From Serinicoccus hydrothermalis (GTDB lineage: Bacteria; Actinomycetota; Actinomycetes; Actinomycetales; Dermatophilaceae): a DNA stretch of 64,000 nt. Positions 62,712-64,000 of the stretch are shown piece after piece. Both the position numbers and the translations under genes were made by a program. The notes under the pieces were generated by a model. The model was given only the letters and a program-made list of their open reading frames with translations. It was not told the origin of the DNA and did not search any database. The DNA is taken from NCBI RefSeq assembly GCF_001685415.1, contig NZ_CP014989.1, positions 186,001-250,000 of the forward strand, written 5' to 3'. Every line of letters begins with the position of its first letter. The stretch's first letter is position 1.

Positions 62712-64000
62712 ATGCCCTCGTCTGCCGCCACCGCACCGGTGCCCCGACCCGTCACCGACCGCGCGGTGCTGCGTCGTGGGCTCCGCGTCATCGGCGGCGG
62801 GATGGCGGCCCAGCGCGGCCCGGTGGCGGTCGCGGTGGTCGGCTCGGTGCTCTGGGCCGGCGCCACCGTGGCGACGGCGTGGGCGATCGGCTGGCTCACG
62901 GACGAGGTCGTCGAGCCCTCGGTCCAGGCCCGCCAGGTCGAGGCCGCCGGTCTCTGGACCATCTTCGGTGTGCTCGCCGGCGTGCTGCTCGTCAACGTCC
63001 TGGGCGTCATCCTGCGCCGCGTCTGGGCCACCGTGGCCGGCTTCAACCTGCAGGCGGACTACCGCCGCAGGGTGACGCGGCAGTACCTCCGGCTGCCGCT
63101 GTCCTGGCACCACGCCCATCCCTCGGGCCAGCTGCTCTCCCGGGCGCACGCCGACGTCGAGGCGACCTGGCAGGTCTTCAACCCGCTGCCCATGGCCATC
63201 GGCGTCATCTTCATGCTCGTCATCGCCGGCACCATGATGGTGCTCGTCGACCCGCTGCTGGCCGTCCTGGGGCTGCTCGTCTTCCCCGGCCTGTTCGCCG
63301 CCAACCTCGTCTTCCAGCGGGTGATGTCGCCCCGGATCACCCGCGCCCAGCAGCTGCGGGCCGAGGTCGCCGAGGTCGCGCACGAGTCCTTCGAGGCGGG
63401 CCTGGTCGTCAAGGCGATGGGCCGCGAGGACCAGGAGACCGAGCGCTTCCGGTCCAAGGCCTACGAGCTGCGGGACTCGCTCATCCTCGTCGGCCGGACC
63501 CGGGGCGTCTTCGAGCCGGTCATCGAGGCCATCCCCACGCTGGGGACGCTCGCGGTCCTGGGGGTGGGCACCTGGCAGGTGTCGCGGGGCGCCCTGGACG
63601 CCGCCGACGTGGTGCAGATGGCCTACCTCTTCTCCATCCTGGCCTTCCCGGTGCGGGCGCTGGGGTGGGTGCTCGCCGAGATCCCGCGCTCGGTGGTCGG
63701 GCACGACCGCGTGCAGCACGTGCTCCGCGCCGGTGGGGGTATGCCCTACGGCTCGGCCACGCTGCCGGCGCGTGAGCGGCCCGCCGAGTCCGTGCTGCGC
63801 GGCGTCACCTACGCCCACGCGGGGGAGGAGCGGCCGACGATCCGCGGGGTCACGCTGGAGGCGCCGCAGGGCAGCACGGTGGCCCTCGTCGGGCCCACCG
63901 GCTCGGGCAAGAGCACCCTCACCAACCTCGCGCTGCGCCTCGTGGACGCCGACGACGGGTCGGTGCGCCTCGACGGGGTCGAGGCGCGCGAGCTCGCCCA
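62712..64000 (+). CDS. ABC transporter, fused permease-ATPase (exporter type), 3' end outside window
   Basis: Frame open from ATG 62712 to the window edge (429 residues seen). A type IV ABC exporter membrane domain comes first: helices at about 37-58, 85-106, 160-180 and 183-205, with the coupling region SWHHAHPSGQLLSRAHADVE and the YRRRVTRQYLRLPL loop, then VAEVAHESFEAGLVVKAMGR and EDQETERF. The ATPase begins near residue 355 (VLRGVTYAHAG) and shows Walker A GPTGSGKST. GGAGG at 62696-62700 supports the start. Substrate unknown; the missing part should hold the signature and Walker B, and a partner half may follow. Confidence 0.9.
   Translation, partial: MPSSAATAPVPRPVTDRAVLRRGLRVIGGGMAAQRGPVAVAVVGSVLWAGATVATAWAIGWLTDEVVEPSVQARQVEAAGLWTIFGVLAGVLLVNVLGVILRRVWATVAGFNLQADYRRRVTRQYLRLPLSWHHAHPSGQLLSRAHADVEATWQVFNPLPMAIGVIFMLVIAGTMMVLVDPLLAVLGLLVFPGLFAANLVFQRVMSPRITRAQQLRAEVAEVAHESFEAGLVVKAMGREDQETERFRSKAYELRDSLILVGRTRGVFEPVIEAIPTLGTLAVLGVGTWQVSRGALDAADVVQMAYLFSILAFPVRALGWVLAEIPRSVVGHDRVQHVLRAGGGMPYGSATLPARERPAESVLRGVTYAHAGEERPTIRGVTLEAPQGSTVALVGPTGSGKSTLTNLALRLVDADDGSVRLDGVEARELA

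Overview
The window is one contiguous piece of a high-GC (above about 70%) actinobacterial chromosome. Evidence: GTG/ATG starts with 4-bp ATGA/GTGA overlaps almost everywhere, actinobacteria-specific genes (mihF, steA/steB, a TlyA-type methyltransferase, a helicase-degenerate PriA) and gene order that matches mycobacteria in long blocks. Protein style and gene content suggest an Intrasporangiaceae/Ornithinimicrobiaceae-like member of the Micrococcales; this is inference, not a database result. There is no prophage, IS element, CRISPR array or tRNA gene that I can see.

Layout. 1-1630: 3' part of 23S rRNA, spacer, 5S rRNA and a strong hairpin. 1704-13108: one tightly overlapping operon (TPR protein, HAD phosphatase, 69-aa protein, tlyA, nadK, recN, steA, steB, a GlcNAc-1-P-transferase-like membrane protein, murJ, a glycosyltransferase), then pyrG and a Nudix hydrolase from what looks like a leaderless promoter. 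15580-17822: a sugar porter and an unknown membrane protein. 17915-19954: aspS behind a leader that reads as a T-box riboswitch for tRNA-Asp. 20039-32296: GNAT acetyltransferase, rarA, alaS-ruvX-mltG-aroE-prepilin peptidase, aroC-aroK-aroB, efp, nusB. 32299-33659: an orphan AbiEi/DUF559-type gene framed by two inverted arrays of 22-bp repeats. 33759-43593: pyrR-pyrB-pyrC-carA-carB-pyrK-like-pyrD-like-pyrF, with a PyrR-binding hairpin over the first ribosome-binding site. 43720-49687: mihF, gmk, rpoZ, coaBC, metK, priA. 49918-56460: a peptide ABC transporter (lipoprotein, two permeases, fused double ATPase). 56467-60768: fmt, rsmB, rpe, pnuC, a small membrane protein. 60773-62623 (minus): FUSC-type membrane protein and a mycothiol-dependent-isomerase-like protein. 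62712 to the end: ABC exporter, cut by the window edge.

Most genes are housekeeping: de novo pyrimidine synthesis (pyr operon plus pyrG), the shikimate pathway, translation (aspS, alaS, efp, fmt, rsmB, tlyA), envelope assembly and cell separation (steAB, murJ, mltG) and genome maintenance (recN, rarA, ruvX, priA, mihF).

The parts that stand out are: (1) the AbiEi/DUF559 cassette with inward-facing 22-bp repeat arrays, the best candidate for something not described; (2) the aspS leader, whose antiterminator-type fold, UGGC bulge and GAC triplet fit tRNA-Asp; (3) a PyrK/PyrD pair that has lost most flavin and catalytic motifs yet stays in the operon; (4) a window-wide bias in which GTACGCC is almost absent and GTATGCC (or GGCATAC) is common. 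All structures and counts here were done by eye.
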